From NCBI GenBank assembly GCA_945952415.1, contig CAMFIF010000011.1, positions 1 to 64,000 of the forward strand: DNA of 64,000 nucleotides, written 5' to 3'. The translations under genes and the position numbers were made by a program. Every line of letters starts with the position of its first letter. The stretch's first letter is position 1. Below, piece by piece: positions 52,285 through 62,420 of the stretch. The notes below the pieces were generated by a model. The model ran no database searches. It was not told where the DNA came from and was given only the letters and a program-made list of their open reading frames with translations. Source of the stretch: an uncultured Rhizobium sp. GTDB taxonomy: Bacteria > Pseudomonadota > Alphaproteobacteria > Rhizobiales > Rhizobiaceae.

Positions 52285-52934
52285 CCGACGCCGCGCACCG
52301 TCTCGATCGGCGCGTCGCGGCCCTCATGGGCCATCTTGCGCCGCAGCCGCACCACCAGATTGTCCACCGTGTGGCGGGAAATGTCGCGCGGATCGCGGTT
52401 CGAGATCACATCCAGCAGGAAATCCCGCGAGACCGGCTGCATCTGGCGCGAGGCGAGCGCGAAGAGGATGTTGAATTCCCCTGCGGTGAGTTCCACGAGC
52501 TGCCCGTTCGGGCGGAAGAGCTCGCGCCTGACCACGTCGACGATCCAGCCATCGAAGGTGATGACCGGCTCGCGCGCGCGGCGCAGCACACTGCGGATAC
52601 GGGCCATCAGCGTGCGCAGGTTGACCGGCTTGGTCACATAATCGTCGCCGCCGGCTTCCAGCCCTTCCAGCACGTCATTGTCGGAATCGCGCGCGGTGAC
52701 GAAGATCAGCCCGTGCCGTTCGCCGAGCCGCATGCGCCGGGCAAGGGCGATGCCGTCCTCGTCGGGCAGGTTCACGTCGAGCAGGATGATGTCAGGCTGC
52801 TCCGCCTGCAGCCTTGCCCGCATTTCCGCCGCGCTGCCGGCCAGAAGCGTCCGGAAACCGTTTTCCCGGAGATAGCAGGAGAGCAGCGCCTGGCTTTCCG
52901 GCGCATCTTCGACAATCAGCACGGTTGCGCTCAT
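52212..52934 (-). CDS. OmpR/PhoB-family response regulator
   Basis: A 240-residue regulator. The receiver has Asp53 (IILLDVNLP), acidic pair Glu9/Asp10 and Lys in DYVTKPVN; the C-terminal winged helix ends with [17 protein letters not shown] and [10 protein letters not shown], typical of OmpR/PhoB. A 20-residue tail extends beyond the usual end and is encoded in the overlap with the GNAT gene. Its start overlaps the kinase stop by 4 bp (ATGA), so the pair is one operon. Its position beside the NHLP locus makes the precursor or GNAT promoters plausible targets, not proven. Confidence 0.9.
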   Translation of the reverse strand: MSATVLIVEDAPESQALLSCYLRENGFRTLLAGSAAEMRARLQAEQPDIILLDVNLPDEDGIALARRMRLGERHGLIFVTARDSDNDVLEGLEAGGDDYVTKPVNLRTLMARIRSVLRRAREPVITFDGWIVDVVRRELFRPNGQLVELTAGEFNILFALASRQMQPVSRDFLLDVISNRDPRDISRHTVDNLVVRLRRKMAHEGRDAPIETVRGVGYMLLPRRAMEEPAAETGRTLMTN

Positions 52935-55363
52935 CGGTTTTTTCCTTCCTCCTCCATGCCCGCGGCGGGTTGGCCAAGCAGGGCATTCACATCCTCAAGC
53001 GTTTGTTCGATCGCCGCGGCGAGTTCATGGGCCGCCGCCGCCCCGCCGGCCATGGCGGCACCCGCCCGCTCGGCAAGCTCCGTAAAGCCCATATTCGCCG
53101 CACTTCCCCTGATGCGGTGGGCAATATCCTCAAGGCCCGTTCCCTCCCCGCGAAGACCGGAAAGAAGCGGGCGAAGCTGATCGGCAAAGATGCGGAGCAC
53201 GGCGTGCCGACGCGCGGGCGGCAGGCTTTCGAGCGGCGCGGCCGGTGCCATGCAGCCGCCGAAGAGCCGTGCGGCCAGCGCCGCATCCTCAAGGGCGGGA
53301 TCGAGAGAGGGTATGGCGGCCTGCAAAGCGCCGGGTCCCCAGAAGGCCCGTTTCGGCAGGCCCACCTCATCCGTCGCCAGCGCATCGAGCATGCCGTGCT
53401 CCGTCGCGATGACGAGGGCGAAGGGTCGATGGGCGAGAAGGGTTGCGGCCACCTTTGGATCGGCCACGGGAAAGACCCGGAGCCCCAGCCTTTCCAGCCT
53501 GCGGCGGGTGGGCTCGTTACCGCCGATCAGCAGCACGTCATCGCCTTCGGCGGCGAGCGGTTCTGCCGCAAGGCCGAGCGCTGCAAGCAGCGCATCCGGA
53601 TCGACGGGTTTGGCGAGATGGGCGACCATGCCCGCCGCCCGGCTTCCTGCCTCGTCCTCGGGCATGGCATTGGCGGTGAGGGCGAGAATGGGCGCACCCG
53701 CACCGAGCCCCGCCGCGCGGATCCGCTCGGCCGTCTCATGGCCGCTGATACCGGGCAGGCGGAGATCCATAAGGATCGCATCGAAGCGGCGCGTGGCAAG
53801 AAGGGCAAGGGCCTCCTCGCCGGAACCCGCGTGGCTGACCCGGTGGCCGGCGCGCGCAAGGATCGCCTCCGTCACCGCCTGGTTGATCGGATTGTCCTCG
53901 ACCAGCAGAAGGTCGAGCGCGGCAGAAGCCACGGGCGCGGGAGAGGGAGCGGGCGCCGGCGGGGCCTCGGCTTCCTCCAGCGGCAGGGAGACATGGAACA
54001 GCGAGCCGTAACCCTCGCGGCTTTCCACCTTCACCGAGCCGCCCATGGCTTCCGCAAGGCCCCGGGTGATGGCAAGGCCGAGCCCCGCGCCGCCGAAGCG
54101 GCCGTGAATGTCGCGCCCGCCCTGCATGAAGGGTTCGAAAATCCGCGCCAGCGCCTCTGGCCCCAGGCCGATTCCGGTATCCTCGACGGTCATGACCAGC
54201 CGGCCGCCGCTCCGGGCAAGCTTCAGCCAGACATGGCCCTTTTCGGTGAACTTCACCGCATTGCCGACGAGGTTGAGCAGGATCTGCCGCAGCCGGGCGG
54301 AATCCCCAAACACGAAGGGCGGCACGTCCTGCGGGCGAACCCATTCGAGCGCCAGGCCCTTTTCGCAGGCCCGCGGCCGCATGAGATCGATGACATCGCC
54401 GGCCAGCCGGTCGAGATCGACGGGGGCGTGATCGAGGGAAATCCCGCCGCGCTCCAGCCGCGAGAGATCGAGCACGTCATCGAGGAGCACGCGGAGCGCC
54501 TCGGCCGAGCGCAGCACGACGGCCAGCCGCTCCCGGTCCTGCCCGGCCGGTCGATCATCCATGATCAGCCGGACCATGCCGAGAATACCGTTCATGGGCG
54601 TGCGGATTTCATGGCTCATGACGGCGAGAAAATCCGATTTCGCCCGCGCCCCCGCCTCCGCCGCATCCCTGGCCAGCATCAGCTCGCGGTTGATGCGCCG
54701 GGTCTCGCGCATATGGAGAAACTCCTCCCGGCGCATGCGATTGACCTGCGCCCGGGCGGCCATGCCCACGCCGAGGCCGATTGCGGTGACGAGGAGGATG
54801 ATGCCGAGATCGGCCGGCGCTTCCGGCGGATGGCGAAGCACCCCCCAGAAGAGCAGGCTGACGAGCGCCGCATAGGCCGCCATGGCGGAGGCGGCGCGCA
54901 GCCCGCCAGGCAGCAGCACCGGCAGCGCCACCGCCATCAGCGGCAGCAGCAGCCCGCCATGGCGGATAAGCGCCGGATGATCGAAGATGATGCCATTCAG
55001 GAAATAGAAGAGCGCCTGCTGCAGGTAAACGATCACGATAAGACGCCGCTCCTCCGCCGCCCGCTCGATGAGAATGGCGGAAGCGAGGCCGAGCGCCAGA
55101 AGCAGGAGCCGGACCAGCACGAAGGGCAGCACGGCGCGGCCCTCGACGGTCAGGAAATCCACCGGCAGGAAGGAGACGCTTGCAAAGGTCGAGCCGAGCA
55201 CGCCGATGCGCGCCATGCCGCGGGTTTCCTTCAGCGTCGCCTGGCGATAGGCGCGTTCCTCGGCAGCATCGGCAAATTCGCCGGTCCACCCCGCAAGGCG
55301 CGGGGCGGGCGCGCCTGCGGCAGGGTCCGTCATCCCAGTGGTGGCATCGCCTTGGACAGTCAT
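52931..55363 (-). CDS. Membrane-bound hybrid histidine kinase with receiver and Hpt domains
   Basis: An 810-residue tripartite kinase. Five or six membrane helices at about 75-205 form a sensor lacking a large periplasmic domain. The kinase core has His251 ([15 protein letters not shown]), N-box [18 protein letters not shown] and [11 protein letters not shown] receiver follows (about 480-600, Asp in ILMDLRLPG, Lys in LAKPVD) and a C-terminal Hpt with His in [14 protein letters not shown]. Phosphate would pass to the OmpR-type partner encoded 4 bp-overlapping downstream. ATG 55363 is preferred; ATG 55333 is possible. The signal is unknown. Confidence 0.88.
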   Translation of the reverse strand: MTVQGDATTGMTDPAAGAPAPRLAGWTGEFADAAEERAYRQATLKETRGMARIGVLGSTFASVSFLPVDFLTVEGRAVLPFVLVRLLLLALGLASAILIERAAEERRLIVIVYLQQALFYFLNGIIFDHPALIRHGGLLLPLMAVALPVLLPGGLRAASAMAAYAALVSLLFWGVLRHPPEAPADLGIILLVTAIGLGVGMAARAQVNRMRREEFLHMRETRRINRELMLARDAAEAGARAKSDFLAVMSHEIRTPMNGILGMVRLIMDDRPAGQDRERLAVVLRSAEALRVLLDDVLDLSRLERGGISLDHAPVDLDRLAGDVIDLMRPRACEKGLALEWVRPQDVPPFVFGDSARLRQILLNLVGNAVKFTEKGHVWLKLARSGGRLVMTVEDTGIGLGPEALARIFEPFMQGGRDIHGRFGGAGLGLAITRGLAEAMGGSVKVESREGYGSLFHVSLPLEEAEAPPAPAPSPAPVASAALDLLLVEDNPINQAVTEAILARAGHRVSHAGSGEEALALLATRRFDAILMDLRLPGISGHETAERIRAAGLGAGAPILALTANAMPEDEAGSRAAGMVAHLAKPVDPDALLAALGLAAEPLAAEGDDVLLIGGNEPTRRRLERLGLRVFPVADPKVAATLLAHRPFALVIATEHGMLDALATDEVGLPKRAFWGPGALQAAIPSLDPALEDAALAARLFGGCMAPAAPLESLPPARRHAVLRIFADQLRPLLSGLRGEGTGLEDIAHRIRGSAANMGFTELAERAGAAMAGGAAAAHELAAAIEQTLEDVNALLGQPAAGMEEEGKNR

Positions 55364-55487
55364 GGCCCCGTGATACGACCCTTGACGCCGGAAAACCACC
55401 GGCCGCACCGCCGCGCCATCGCCGAATTCTGGGCGCATCGCTAATAAAGTTCGATTATTGTCTCAAATAACGGAAATTGCCCCGATT

Positions 55488-56405
55488 TCAGACGCCGAGC
55501 GCCTCTGCGGCGAGATAGAAGACCGCATCCTGCGAGTTTTCCGTTTCAAGCCAGAGAAAATCGAGATGGGGGTATTCCTCCTCGAGGATCTCACGGCCCG
55601 AGCCGATCTCGCAGATCAGGCCGCCGCCGGCATTGAGATGGCCCGGGGCTTCCTCGATGATGCGGCGCACGAGATCGAGCCCGTCCGTGCCGCCATCATG
55701 GGCCAGCACCGGCTCTGCCTGATATTCCGGCGGATAGGCCGAGAGCGCGTCATGATCCACATAGGGCGGATTGGTGATGATGAGATCGTAACGGCGGCCG
55801 GAAAGCGGGGCGAAGAGATCGCCCTGAAACAGGCTCACCTGATCCCCGACGCCATGGCCGGCGACGTTGATTTCGGCAACCGCGAGCGCATCGGCGGAGA
55901 GATCGACCGCATCCACCAATGCATTGGGGAAGAACTTGGCGGCAATCACCGCGAGGCATCCGGACCCGGTGCAGATATCGACCGCGCTTTCCACAAGAAG
56001 CGGATCGGGCAGGAAGGCCGAGCCTTCCGAATGGATATATTCGTTGAACAGGATTTCGCCGATATGGGAGCGCGGCACGATCACCCGCTCATCCACATGG
56101 AAGCGCATGCCCTGGATATAGGAGCGGCCGGTCAGATAGGCGGAGGGCTTGCGGGTCGTGACCCGCGCCTCGATCCGCTCTGCCAGAAGCGCCCGCTCTT
56201 CCGGCAGAAGGCGCGCATCCAGAAAGGGATCGAGCACGTCGATCGGCAGGTCGAGCGAGTCGAGGATCAGGAAGGCAGCATCGTCGCCGGCGGTGGAGGT
56301 GCCGTGCCCATAGGCGAGATCCGCCGCATTGAAACGCGAAATGGCATAGCGCCAGTAATCGCGGAGCGTCACGAGTTCGCGGGTAATGTCTTCCTTGGGC
56401 AACAT
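55488..56405 (-). CDS. prmB: 50S ribosomal protein L3 glutamine methyltransferase
   Basis: A 305-residue SAM-dependent methyltransferase. The motif NPPY in LIITNPPYVDHDAL binds the glutamine side chain, and DICTGSGCLAVIAAKFFPNA is the SAM site. The N-terminal helical domain (LRDYWRYAISRFNAADLAYGHGT, PAYLTGRSY-like AYLTGRSYIQGMRFHVDERVIVPRSHIGE) distinguishes PrmB from PrmC. It methylates Gln150 (E. coli numbering) of ribosomal protein L3. It is divergent from the pseudouridine synthase gene across 85 bp, both acting on ribosome components. Confidence 0.92.
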   Translation of the reverse strand: MLPKEDITRELVTLRDYWRYAISRFNAADLAYGHGTSTAGDDAAFLILDSLDLPIDVLDPFLDARLLPEERALLAERIEARVTTRKPSAYLTGRSYIQGMRFHVDERVIVPRSHIGEILFNEYIHSEGSAFLPDPLLVESAVDICTGSGCLAVIAAKFFPNALVDAVDLSADALAVAEINVAGHGVGDQVSLFQGDLFAPLSGRRYDLIITNPPYVDHDALSAYPPEYQAEPVLAHDGGTDGLDLVRRIIEEAPGHLNAGGGLICEIGSGREILEEEYPHLDFLWLETENSQDAVFYLAAEALGV

Positions 56406-56490
56406 GGTCTCACTTCGGCGATTTTTCTGCTATGGCGTCGTCCTAGAACAACAGGCGGTGGATCACAAGCGCCGCGGAAGGACTGCCCGA

Positions 56491-57279
56491 ATGAAGGATC
56501 GCCGAGAGCGCCGGAAGCCCCCGGAAAGGACGCCCGCCCCGGGAGCGGGCGACAAGCGCAGCATGCTGGCGCGTGCGCTTTCCAAGCTCGGCTATTGCTC
56601 GCGTACCGAGGCGGAACGCCTGATCCGCGAGGGGCGGGTGACGGTGGACGGCCGGCGGGTGACCGATCCCTTGAGCTGGGTGACGGTCCACACCGACCGG
56701 ATTGCCGTCGACGGCGCCCCCGTCACCGCGGAAAAACCCGTCTATCTCATGCTCAACAAGCCGCGCGGGCTCGTGACCACACGGCACGATCCGGAGGGCC
56801 GGCCGACGGTCTATGACTGCCTGAAGGGCATGGCGACGACCCATCTCTCGCCGGTCGGGCGGCTCGACAAGGCATCCGAGGGGCTGCTGCTCTTCACCAA
56901 TGATACGGGCTTCGCCCAGGCGCTGCTCGACCCGGAAACCCATCTCGGCAAGACCTATCACGTCCAGATCGACCGGATGGCGGACGAGGCTTTCCTTGCG
57001 GCCATGCGCGCCGGGCTTTCCCATGACGGGGAATTCCTGACGGCGCGGGATGCGCGGCTTCTGCGGGCGGGCGAGAAGAACGCCTGGATCTCGGTCACGC
57101 TGGAGGAAGGCCGCAACCGGCAGATCCGCCGCATGCTGGAAGTGTTGGGCGCGGCGTGCCTGCGCCTCGTGCGCGTCTCGATCGGCACGCTGGAGCTCGG
57201 CGATCTCGAAAAGGGCGCGGTGCGCGCCCTCACCCCGGAGGAAGTGGCAAGCCTCAGGCGGCAGATCGCCCGCGCCTGA
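56491..57279 (+). CDS. RsuA/RluB/E/F-family pseudouridine synthase
   Basis: A 262-residue rRNA pseudouridine synthase. An S4 RNA-binding domain is at about 22-75 (MLARALSKLGYCSRTEAERLIREGRVTVDG), the catalytic Asp in VGRLDKASEGLLLFTND, and the C-terminal GRNRQIRRMLEVLGAACLRLVRVSIG motif III is intact. It belongs to the RsuA family (RluB, RluE, RluF, RsuA); which position it modifies cannot be told from sequence alone. ATG 56491 is the first start with acceptable spacing (GGAAGGACTGCCCGA). A basic N-terminal tail of about 20 residues is lineage-specific. Confidence 0.88.
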   Translation: MKDRRERRKPPERTPAPGAGDKRSMLARALSKLGYCSRTEAERLIREGRVTVDGRRVTDPLSWVTVHTDRIAVDGAPVTAEKPVYLMLNKPRGLVTTRHDPEGRPTVYDCLKGMATTHLSPVGRLDKASEGLLLFTNDTGFAQALLDPETHLGKTYHVQIDRMADEAFLAAMRAGLSHDGEFLTARDARLLRAGEKNAWISVTLEEGRNRQIRRMLEVLGAACLRLVRVSIGTLELGDLEKGAVRALTPEEVASLRRQIARA

Positions 57280-57293
57280 GGCAAGAGTGCGGC

Positions 57294-58508
57294 TCAACCG
57301 GCCCGGCGGGTGGCCAGCATGGGCGCATGTTCCAGGCCGAAGAGCAGGAAGGCGAGCCCGAAGCAGCCGCCGGCGAGCATCAGAAGCGGCATTTGCGCAT
57401 CATCGGCAAGCGCTGCAAGCGGCCGCAGCACCGCGGCGGCAAAAAGCAGGCCGTAGGAAAGCCGGGTGAGCCCGGAGGCGGCGAGCGTCCGACCCGTATG
57501 GCCGCGGCTTGCCCGGGTCATGACAGCCAGCATCATGGTGGAGATGGCGCCGACCGTCAGCACATGCAGGACGAAGCCATCGTCCACAAGACCGATGGCG
57601 CCGAGCGCTATGCCGGCAAGGCCGAGCGGCACGAAGAGATAGGCCGCATGCAGCACGAAAAGCAGCTTTTCGCCCCGGACGGCCCACCCCTTCCAGCGCA
57701 TCAGCCGCACGAGATGAAGGCCGGCGGCCAGTGTGGCGAGGATGGCCGTGAGGAAGGCTGCGGGCGCAAGGATCCAGCCGAAAAGGGCGAGCAGGCCAAA
57801 GAGGATCGCCACCGCATCGAAACGGCCGAAGGGGCTCGGATGATCGCTGCGCCCATCCTTGGCCATGTAATTCCGGGTGAAGCTCGGCACGATCCGCCCG
57901 CCGATCAGCATGACCAGCAGCGTATAGGCGGAGATGGCCAGCTTCATGGCCAGTTCCGGATGCTCGCCCGCGGCCATCGCCCGGTGGAAGAGGATATTGG
58001 CCGCCGAAAGCGCCAGAAGGCCCGCGAGGATTTTCAGGTCGCGCCATTTGCGCCCGGCCGCGATTTCGCGGAAGGCGACGAAGAGCAAGGCGGGCAGGAA
58101 GGCCCCGTCCACCAGGGCCGAGGGGGTGAGCCCCAGCCGGTCCGGATCGAGCATCACGAGGCGACCGGCGATCCAGAGGGCGAGAAGCAGGGCGAGCGGC
58201 CGGCCGGCGACCGGCAGCCGCCCGGTCCAGTTCGGAATGGCGGTCAGCATGAAGCCGGCGAGAATGGCCGGGGCGAAACCGAAGAGCATTTCATGGGCAT
58301 GCCAGTGGCTCGCCCCATAGCTGCCGCCGGGCGCAAGACCGCCGGTAAGGGCGATGAGCCAGAGGCCCATGGCGAGCGCGGCAAAGAGGCCGCCGAGGAG
58401 GAAGAAGGGCCGGAACCCGTAGGAGAGAAGCGCGGGCCCGTCCTTCCGGATACCCCGGGGCACGGGACCGTCGGGCTTGTCGAGGATGAGGCGGGTAATA
58501 GGGCACAT
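57294..58508 (-). CDS. nnrS: NnrS family haem-copper membrane protein
   Basis: A 404-residue membrane protein with twelve predicted helices. The signature YGFRPFFLLGGLFAALAMGLW, ASHWHAHEMLFGFAPAILAGF, IGGRIVPSFTRN and LHVLTVGAISTMMLAVMTRAS carries the conserved histidines of NnrS. NnrS is linked to denitrification and nitric oxide tolerance; its biochemical role is unsettled. The gene is divergent from nirK, and a near-perfect TTG-N8-CAA box lies 85 bp upstream of its start, so nitric-oxide-responsive control is likely. Confidence 0.92.
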   Translation of the reverse strand: MCPITRLILDKPDGPVPRGIRKDGPALLSYGFRPFFLLGGLFAALAMGLWLIALTGGLAPGGSYGASHWHAHEMLFGFAPAILAGFMLTAIPNWTGRLPVAGRPLALLLALWIAGRLVMLDPDRLGLTPSALVDGAFLPALLFVAFREIAAGRKWRDLKILAGLLALSAANILFHRAMAAGEHPELAMKLAISAYTLLVMLIGGRIVPSFTRNYMAKDGRSDHPSPFGRFDAVAILFGLLALFGWILAPAAFLTAILATLAAGLHLVRLMRWKGWAVRGEKLLFVLHAAYLFVPLGLAGIALGAIGLVDDGFVLHVLTVGAISTMMLAVMTRASRGHTGRTLAASGLTRLSYGLLFAAAVLRPLAALADDAQMPLLMLAGGCFGLAFLLFGLEHAPMLATRRAG

Positions 58509-58592
58509 GGCAAGGCATCCTTTCGGAAGGGCGCGGCCGCGCCGCGCGTCTTTTCATCGCCTCCCTTCTAGAAAGGCGCGCCAGATCCTTCT

Positions 58593-58606
58593 TTGCGCGG
58601 GCGCAA
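58593..58606. promoter_or_regulatory. FNR/NnrR-type box 1 (nnrS/nirK intergenic)
   Basis: TTGCGCGGGCGCAA fits TTG-N8-CAA with fully complementary 6-bp arms (TTGCGC/GCGCAA). Its centre is 91 bp upstream of nnrS and 124 bp upstream of nirK, which favours nnrS as the target. Confidence 0.7.
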
Positions 58607-58648
58607 GCAGGTGGATTGCGAGCGGCCCCCTCATGAATTCACGGAAAT

Positions 58649-58662
58649 TTGTGCTGCCTCAA
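58649..58662. promoter_or_regulatory. FNR/NnrR-type box 2 (upstream of nirK)
   Basis: TTGTGCTGCCTCAA fits TTG-N8-CAA; its centre lies 68 bp before the nirK ATG, right for activation at about -41.5 from a transcript start near 58697. Confidence 0.6.
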
Positions 58663-58723
58663 AGAGAGCGACGCCAGCCGGGTCTAGAAACGACGGCGAG
58701 ATCATTCAGGAAGAAAGGGGGAC

Positions 58724-59857
58724 ATGGTCATGTCCGAATTCATGAGACTCACCCGTCGTTCGATGCTTGCCGGTGCGGCCCTTGCCGGCGCCGCAGCCCC
58801 GGTCATCGCCGCCACCCGGGCGGCCGCCGCAACCCCGGCCAAGCCCGCCAGGGTAGATATTTCCGCCCTGCCGCGCGAAAAGGTGGAGCTGGTCGCCCCT
58901 CCCTTTGTCCATGCCCATAGCCAGAAGGCCGAAGGCGGGCCGAAGATCAAGGAATTCACCCTTACCGTTGAAGAAAAGAAGCTCGTCATCGACGACAAGG
59001 GCACGGAAATCCACGCCATGACCTTCAACGGCTCGGTTCCCGGCCCGATGATGGTGGTGCATCAGGACGATTATGTCGAGCTGACCCTCATCAACCCCGA
59101 GACCAACGAGCTGCAGCACAATATCGATTTCCATGCCGCGACCGGCGGTCTCGGCGGCGGAGCGCTGACCCTCGTCAATCCCGGCGAGCGGGCCGTGCTG
59201 CGCTTCAAGGCCACCCGCGCCGGCGTCTTCGTCTATCACTGCGCCCCTCCCGGAATGGTGCCGTGGCACGTCACCAACGGCATGAACGGCGCGATCATGG
59301 TGCTGCCGCGCGAGGGCCTGAAGGACGGCAAGGGTCAGGATCTCGTCTATGACAAGGTCTATTATGTGGGCGAGCAGGACCTCTACGTGCCGAAGGATGA
59401 AAACGGCAATTACAAGAAGTACGAAAGCGCTGGCGATGCCTATGACGACCAGCTGAAGGTGATGCGCACGCTGACCCCCACCCATATCGTCTTCAACGGT
59501 GCCGTCGGCGCGCTGACGGGGGAAAAGGCCCTGAAGGCGGAAGTGGGCGAACGGGTCCTGATCGTCCATTCCCAGGCCAATCGCGATACCCGCCCGCACC
59601 TGATCGGCGGCCATGGCGACTATGTCTGGGCAACGGGCAAGTTCAACAATCCGCCGGATGTGGACCAGGAAACCTGGTTCATCCCCGGCGGGGCGGCGGG
59701 CGCGGCCTATTACACATTCCACCAGCCGGGCATCTACGCCTATGTGAACCACAACCTGATCGAGGCCTTCGAGCTCGGCGCCGCCGCGCATTTCAAGGTG
59801 ACCGGCGAGTGGAACAACGATCTGATGACGGCGGTCGTCTCGCCGAATGCCACCTGA
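58724..59857 (+). CDS. nirK: Copper-containing nitrite reductase
   Basis: A 377-residue periplasmic enzyme that reduces nitrite to nitric oxide. A Tat signal ([13 protein letters not shown], Arg11-Arg12) leads a two-cupredoxin-domain protein. Type 1 copper ligands are His132, Cys173, His182 and Met187; type 2 ligands are His137, His172 and His343; catalytic Asp135 and His292 are present. The [11 protein letters not shown] type 1 motif is that of the class I NirK of alphaproteobacteria. GGGGGAC directly precedes ATG 58724, and ATG 58730 is an alternative. Electrons probably come from the pseudoazurin encoded at 61.8 kb. Confidence 0.96.
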   Translation: MVMSEFMRLTRRSMLAGAALAGAAAPVIAATRAAAATPAKPARVDISALPREKVELVAPPFVHAHSQKAEGGPKIKEFTLTVEEKKLVIDDKGTEIHAMTFNGSVPGPMMVVHQDDYVELTLINPETNELQHNIDFHAATGGLGGGALTLVNPGERAVLRFKATRAGVFVYHCAPPGMVPWHVTNGMNGAIMVLPREGLKDGKGQDLVYDKVYYVGEQDLYVPKDENGNYKKYESAGDAYDDQLKVMRTLTPTHIVFNGAVGALTGEKALKAEVGERVLIVHSQANRDTRPHLIGGHGDYVWATGKFNNPPDVDQETWFIPGGAAGAAYYTFHQPGIYAYVNHNLIEAFELGAAAHFKVTGEWNNDLMTAVVSPNAT

Positions 59858-59975
59858 TCCTTCTCGATCCCCCAGGCCGCCGGCCCCCGCCGGCGACCCT
59901 TCCCCGGGGCGGTGTCCTGCCGCCCCGGTCCTTTCCCTTCCCGGGCGTCCCCCGGGGCATGACAGGACCCGCGCC

Positions 59976-60881
59976 ATGACGAGCCTTCTCCGCAACCGCA
60001 CCGATACGGCGCTTTCGCTCCTCTTCCCGGCGAGCCTTCTGGTGCTGCTGGCAGGCGCCCTGGCGGTGGAAGTGGGCGTCTGGTCGCCCGAACCCGCCAA
60101 TGCGGATCTCTACCGGCCGGCCCTCGTGACGCTGGCGCCCGGCTCCTTCACCCATCGGCTGGATGGCGATTACTACCGCAACGGCTATGCCGTCGATGCG
60201 CCGCTGGCGAGGATCGACCGGACGGCCCCGCTCGACATCATGATTTATCCGGTGACCGCCAGCAGCTACGATGCCTGCGTGGCGGAGCTTGCCTGCCCGC
60301 CCCGCGAGCCCGGCCGCCAGCCGAGAGCACCTGAAGGGGTGGACGTGCCGGCAACCGGGGTGAGCCATGACGACGCGCTTGTCTATGCCCGCTGGCTGTC
60401 TGCCCATACGGGCGAGACCTATGCGCTGCCGACGGACGAGGAATGGGCCTTTGCGGCGGGTTCCGCCTTCGTGGACGATGCGCTGGGCATCGATCCCGAC
60501 AATGAGAACCCGGCGCTGCGCTGGCTTGCCGATTACAACCGCGAAACCGCCCGCAAGGCCGCCTCCGATCCGGCACCGAAGCCGCTCGGCCATTTCGGCG
60601 CCAACGAGAATGGCCTCTACGATCTGGCCGGCAATGTCTGGGAATGGACCTCCACCTGCCAGCGCCGGGTGGATCTCGAAAAGCCGGCGGCGGCCGAAAC
60701 GGCGGAAAGCGCCTGCGGCATCTTCGTCGCCGAGGGCAAGCATCGCACGGCGCTCAGCGCCTTCGTGCGCGATCCGAAGACCGGCGGCTGCTCGGTCGGC
60801 GCGCCGCCGGACAATCTGGGTTTCCGCCTCGTGCGCCGCCCCGGCCTTCTGGAGCGGATCGGCCGCTTGCTCCGGCGCTGA
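59976..60881 (+). CDS. nirV: NirV, formylglycine-generating (SUMF1)-like protein
   Basis: A 301-residue protein downstream of nirK. One N-terminal membrane helix (residues about 13-35, LSLLFPASLLVLLAGALAVEVGVW) anchors a SUMF1/FGE-type domain with the family stretches DIMIYPVTASSYDACV, VSHDDALVYARWLSAHTGETYALPTDEEWAFAAG, NGLYDLAGNVWEWTSTC and NLGFRLVR. NirV is usually next to nirK; it may help NirK maturation, but its role is unproven. It begins 118 bp after nirK, within the same probable transcript. Confidence 0.9.
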   Translation: MTSLLRNRTDTALSLLFPASLLVLLAGALAVEVGVWSPEPANADLYRPALVTLAPGSFTHRLDGDYYRNGYAVDAPLARIDRTAPLDIMIYPVTASSYDACVAELACPPREPGRQPRAPEGVDVPATGVSHDDALVYARWLSAHTGETYALPTDEEWAFAAGSAFVDDALGIDPDNENPALRWLADYNRETARKAASDPAPKPLGHFGANENGLYDLAGNVWEWTSTCQRRVDLEKPAAAETAESACGIFVAEGKHRTALSAFVRDPKTGGCSVGAPPDNLGFRLVRRPGLLERIGRLLRR

Positions 60882-60990
60882 TGGCGATTACGGGAAAATA
60901 CCGGCTTGTGCTCCGGGCCTTTCCGCGAAAGAGTCCGCGCCGACGGGACGGGCCCCGTCTTGCCCGCCGCAGAAAACCCCAGGAAGTGCC

Positions 60991-61689
60991 ATGGCCTTGC
61001 GCATAGACCGCAGCATCGTCAAACCCCTGCCGCTCTTTTCCCGCATGAGCGACAGCGAGATCGACCTCATCCTCTCCCATGCGAGCTCCAGCCGGGCAGC
61101 GCAGGGCGAGACGGTCTTCGTGCAGGGCACGCCGGCCAATCATTTCTTCCTGCTGCTCAACGGACGTCTGAAGGTGACGCAGGTGACGCCGGACGGGCAG
61201 CAGATCATCGTGCGCGTCGTGCATCCGGGGGATCTCTTCGGCTTTGCCAAGGCGCTGCAGCGCACCGATTACCCCGGCACCGCCCATGCGGCGGCCGAAA
61301 GCCTCTATCTCGCCTGGCCCACCTCGCTCTGGTCCTTCTTCGTGGAGCAGAACCCGGCGCTCGCCGTCTCCGCGCTCCAGACCATCGGCAATCGCCTGGA
61401 AGAAGCCCATACCCGCATCCGCGAAATGTCAACGCAGGAAGTGGAACGGCGCGTCGCCCATGCGGTGCTCAGGCTTGCGGGCAAGGCCGGACGCCCGGAG
61501 GATGGGGGCATCCGCATCGATTTCCAGATTTCCAAGCAGGACATTGCCGAAATGACCGGCACCACCTTGCATACGGTCTCGCGCATCCTCAGCGCCTGGG
61601 AGGACCGGGGGCTGGTGGAGGGCGGGCGCCAGAAACTTCTCGTGCGCGACCTCACCGGCCTGTCGCGCCTTGCCGAAGGCGAGAAGTGA
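60991..61689 (+). CDS. nnrR: Crp/Fnr-family regulator, NnrR-like (nitric oxide responsive)
   Basis: A 232-residue Crp/Fnr protein: sensory beta-barrel (about 20-130: [43 protein letters not shown]), dimer helix, and HTH ([29 protein letters not shown]). It lacks the N-terminal cysteine cluster of FNR, so it does not bind an iron-sulfur cluster; such proteins in denitrification loci (NnrR, DNR) sense nitric oxide. It presumably binds the TTG-N8-CAA boxes at 58593, 58649 and 61715. CCAGGAAGTGCC precedes the ATG. The assignment to NnrR rather than another Crp/Fnr group rests on context. Confidence 0.8.
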   Translation: MALRIDRSIVKPLPLFSRMSDSEIDLILSHASSSRAAQGETVFVQGTPANHFFLLLNGRLKVTQVTPDGQQIIVRVVHPGDLFGFAKALQRTDYPGTAHAAAESLYLAWPTSLWSFFVEQNPALAVSALQTIGNRLEEAHTRIREMSTQEVERRVAHAVLRLAGKAGRPEDGGIRIDFQISKQDIAEMTGTTLHTVSRILSAWEDRGLVEGGRQKLLVRDLTGLSRLAEGEK

Positions 61690-61714
61690 TTTTTTTCAAG
61701 ACCTGTCGCCTTAT

Positions 61715-61728
61715 TTGACGCGGCGCAA
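61715..61728. promoter_or_regulatory. FNR/NnrR-type box 3 (upstream of pseudoazurin)
   Basis: TTGACGCGGCGCAA fits TTG-N8-CAA. It lies 26 bp after the NnrR-like gene stop and 83 bp before the pseudoazurin ATG, giving pseudoazurin its own regulated promoter. Confidence 0.65.
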
Positions 61729-61810
61729 AGTCTGTTGCCCGGCAATCTCTATGACTTGTCTCACGCCGCCGGTTTTCGATGACCGGGACGAACTTCAAGG
61801 AGACAAGACG

Positions 61811-62257
61811 ATGTCACGCTTTACTTTTGCGCTCGCCGGTGCGGCGCTTGCCCTTTCGCTGGTGGCCGGCGCTGCCGGTGCGGCCGATTTCGAAGTTCAC
61901 ATGCTGAACAAGGGCAAGGACGGCTCCATGGTCTTCGAACCGGCCCTTACCAAGGTCGCCCCCGGCGATACGGTCACCTTCGTGCCGACCGACAAGGGCC
62001 ATAATGTCGAATCGATCAAGGACATGATCCCGCCCGGGGCAGAAGCCTTCAAGAGCAAGATGAACGAGACCTACAAGGTCACCTTCACCGTGCCAGGCGC
62101 TTACGCGGTAAAGTGCACGCCCCATGTGGGCATGGGCATGGTGGGCCTGGTCGTCGTGGGCGACAAGCCGGCCAATCTCGACCAGATCAGGAATGGCAAG
62201 GTGCCGAAGAAGGCCGCCGAGCGACTGGAAGCGGCAATCGCGACGCTCGGCCAGTAA
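61811..62257 (+). CDS. Pseudoazurin (blue copper electron carrier)
   Basis: A 148-residue periplasmic cupredoxin with a Sec signal peptide (1-25, cleaved near AGAA-DFEV). Type 1 copper ligands are His64 (DKGHNVESI), Cys102, His105 and Met110 ([12 protein letters not shown]). Pseudoazurin donates electrons to NirK in alphaproteobacteria. AAGGAGACAAGACG precedes the ATG. Its promoter carries a TTG-N8-CAA box and its transcript ends at the terminator at 62277. Confidence 0.95.
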   Translation: MSRFTFALAGAALALSLVAGAAGAADFEVHMLNKGKDGSMVFEPALTKVAPGDTVTFVPTDKGHNVESIKDMIPPGAEAFKSKMNETYKVTFTVPGAYAVKCTPHVGMGMVGLVVVGDKPANLDQIRNGKVPKKAAERLEAAIATLGQ

Positions 62258-62276
62258 TCGGCAGGCGACGAAACAG

Positions 62277-62316
62277 GAAGACGGCGGGCTCAGGGCTCGC
62301 CGTCTTCGTCCTTTTT
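62277..62316 (+). terminator. Rho-independent terminator after pseudoazurin
   Basis: GAAGACGGCG (62277-62286) pairs perfectly with CGCCGTCTTC (62298-62307), followed after GTCC by TTTTT. Confidence 0.85.
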
Positions 62317-62420
62317 GCGCAATGCGCTGCCTGCACCTCGCCCCGGGCAATGTCGCGAATGAACGCAGCGTTCGCGCGGAGAGACTTGCATTTTCTCCGC
62401 ACCTCCGCCATTTCTAGAGA

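Noticed and set aside
61734-61744. TTGCCCGGCAA near the pseudoazurin promoter as a fourth FNR/NnrR box
   Set aside because: The half-sites are only 5 nt apart instead of 8, so it does not fit the dimer geometry.
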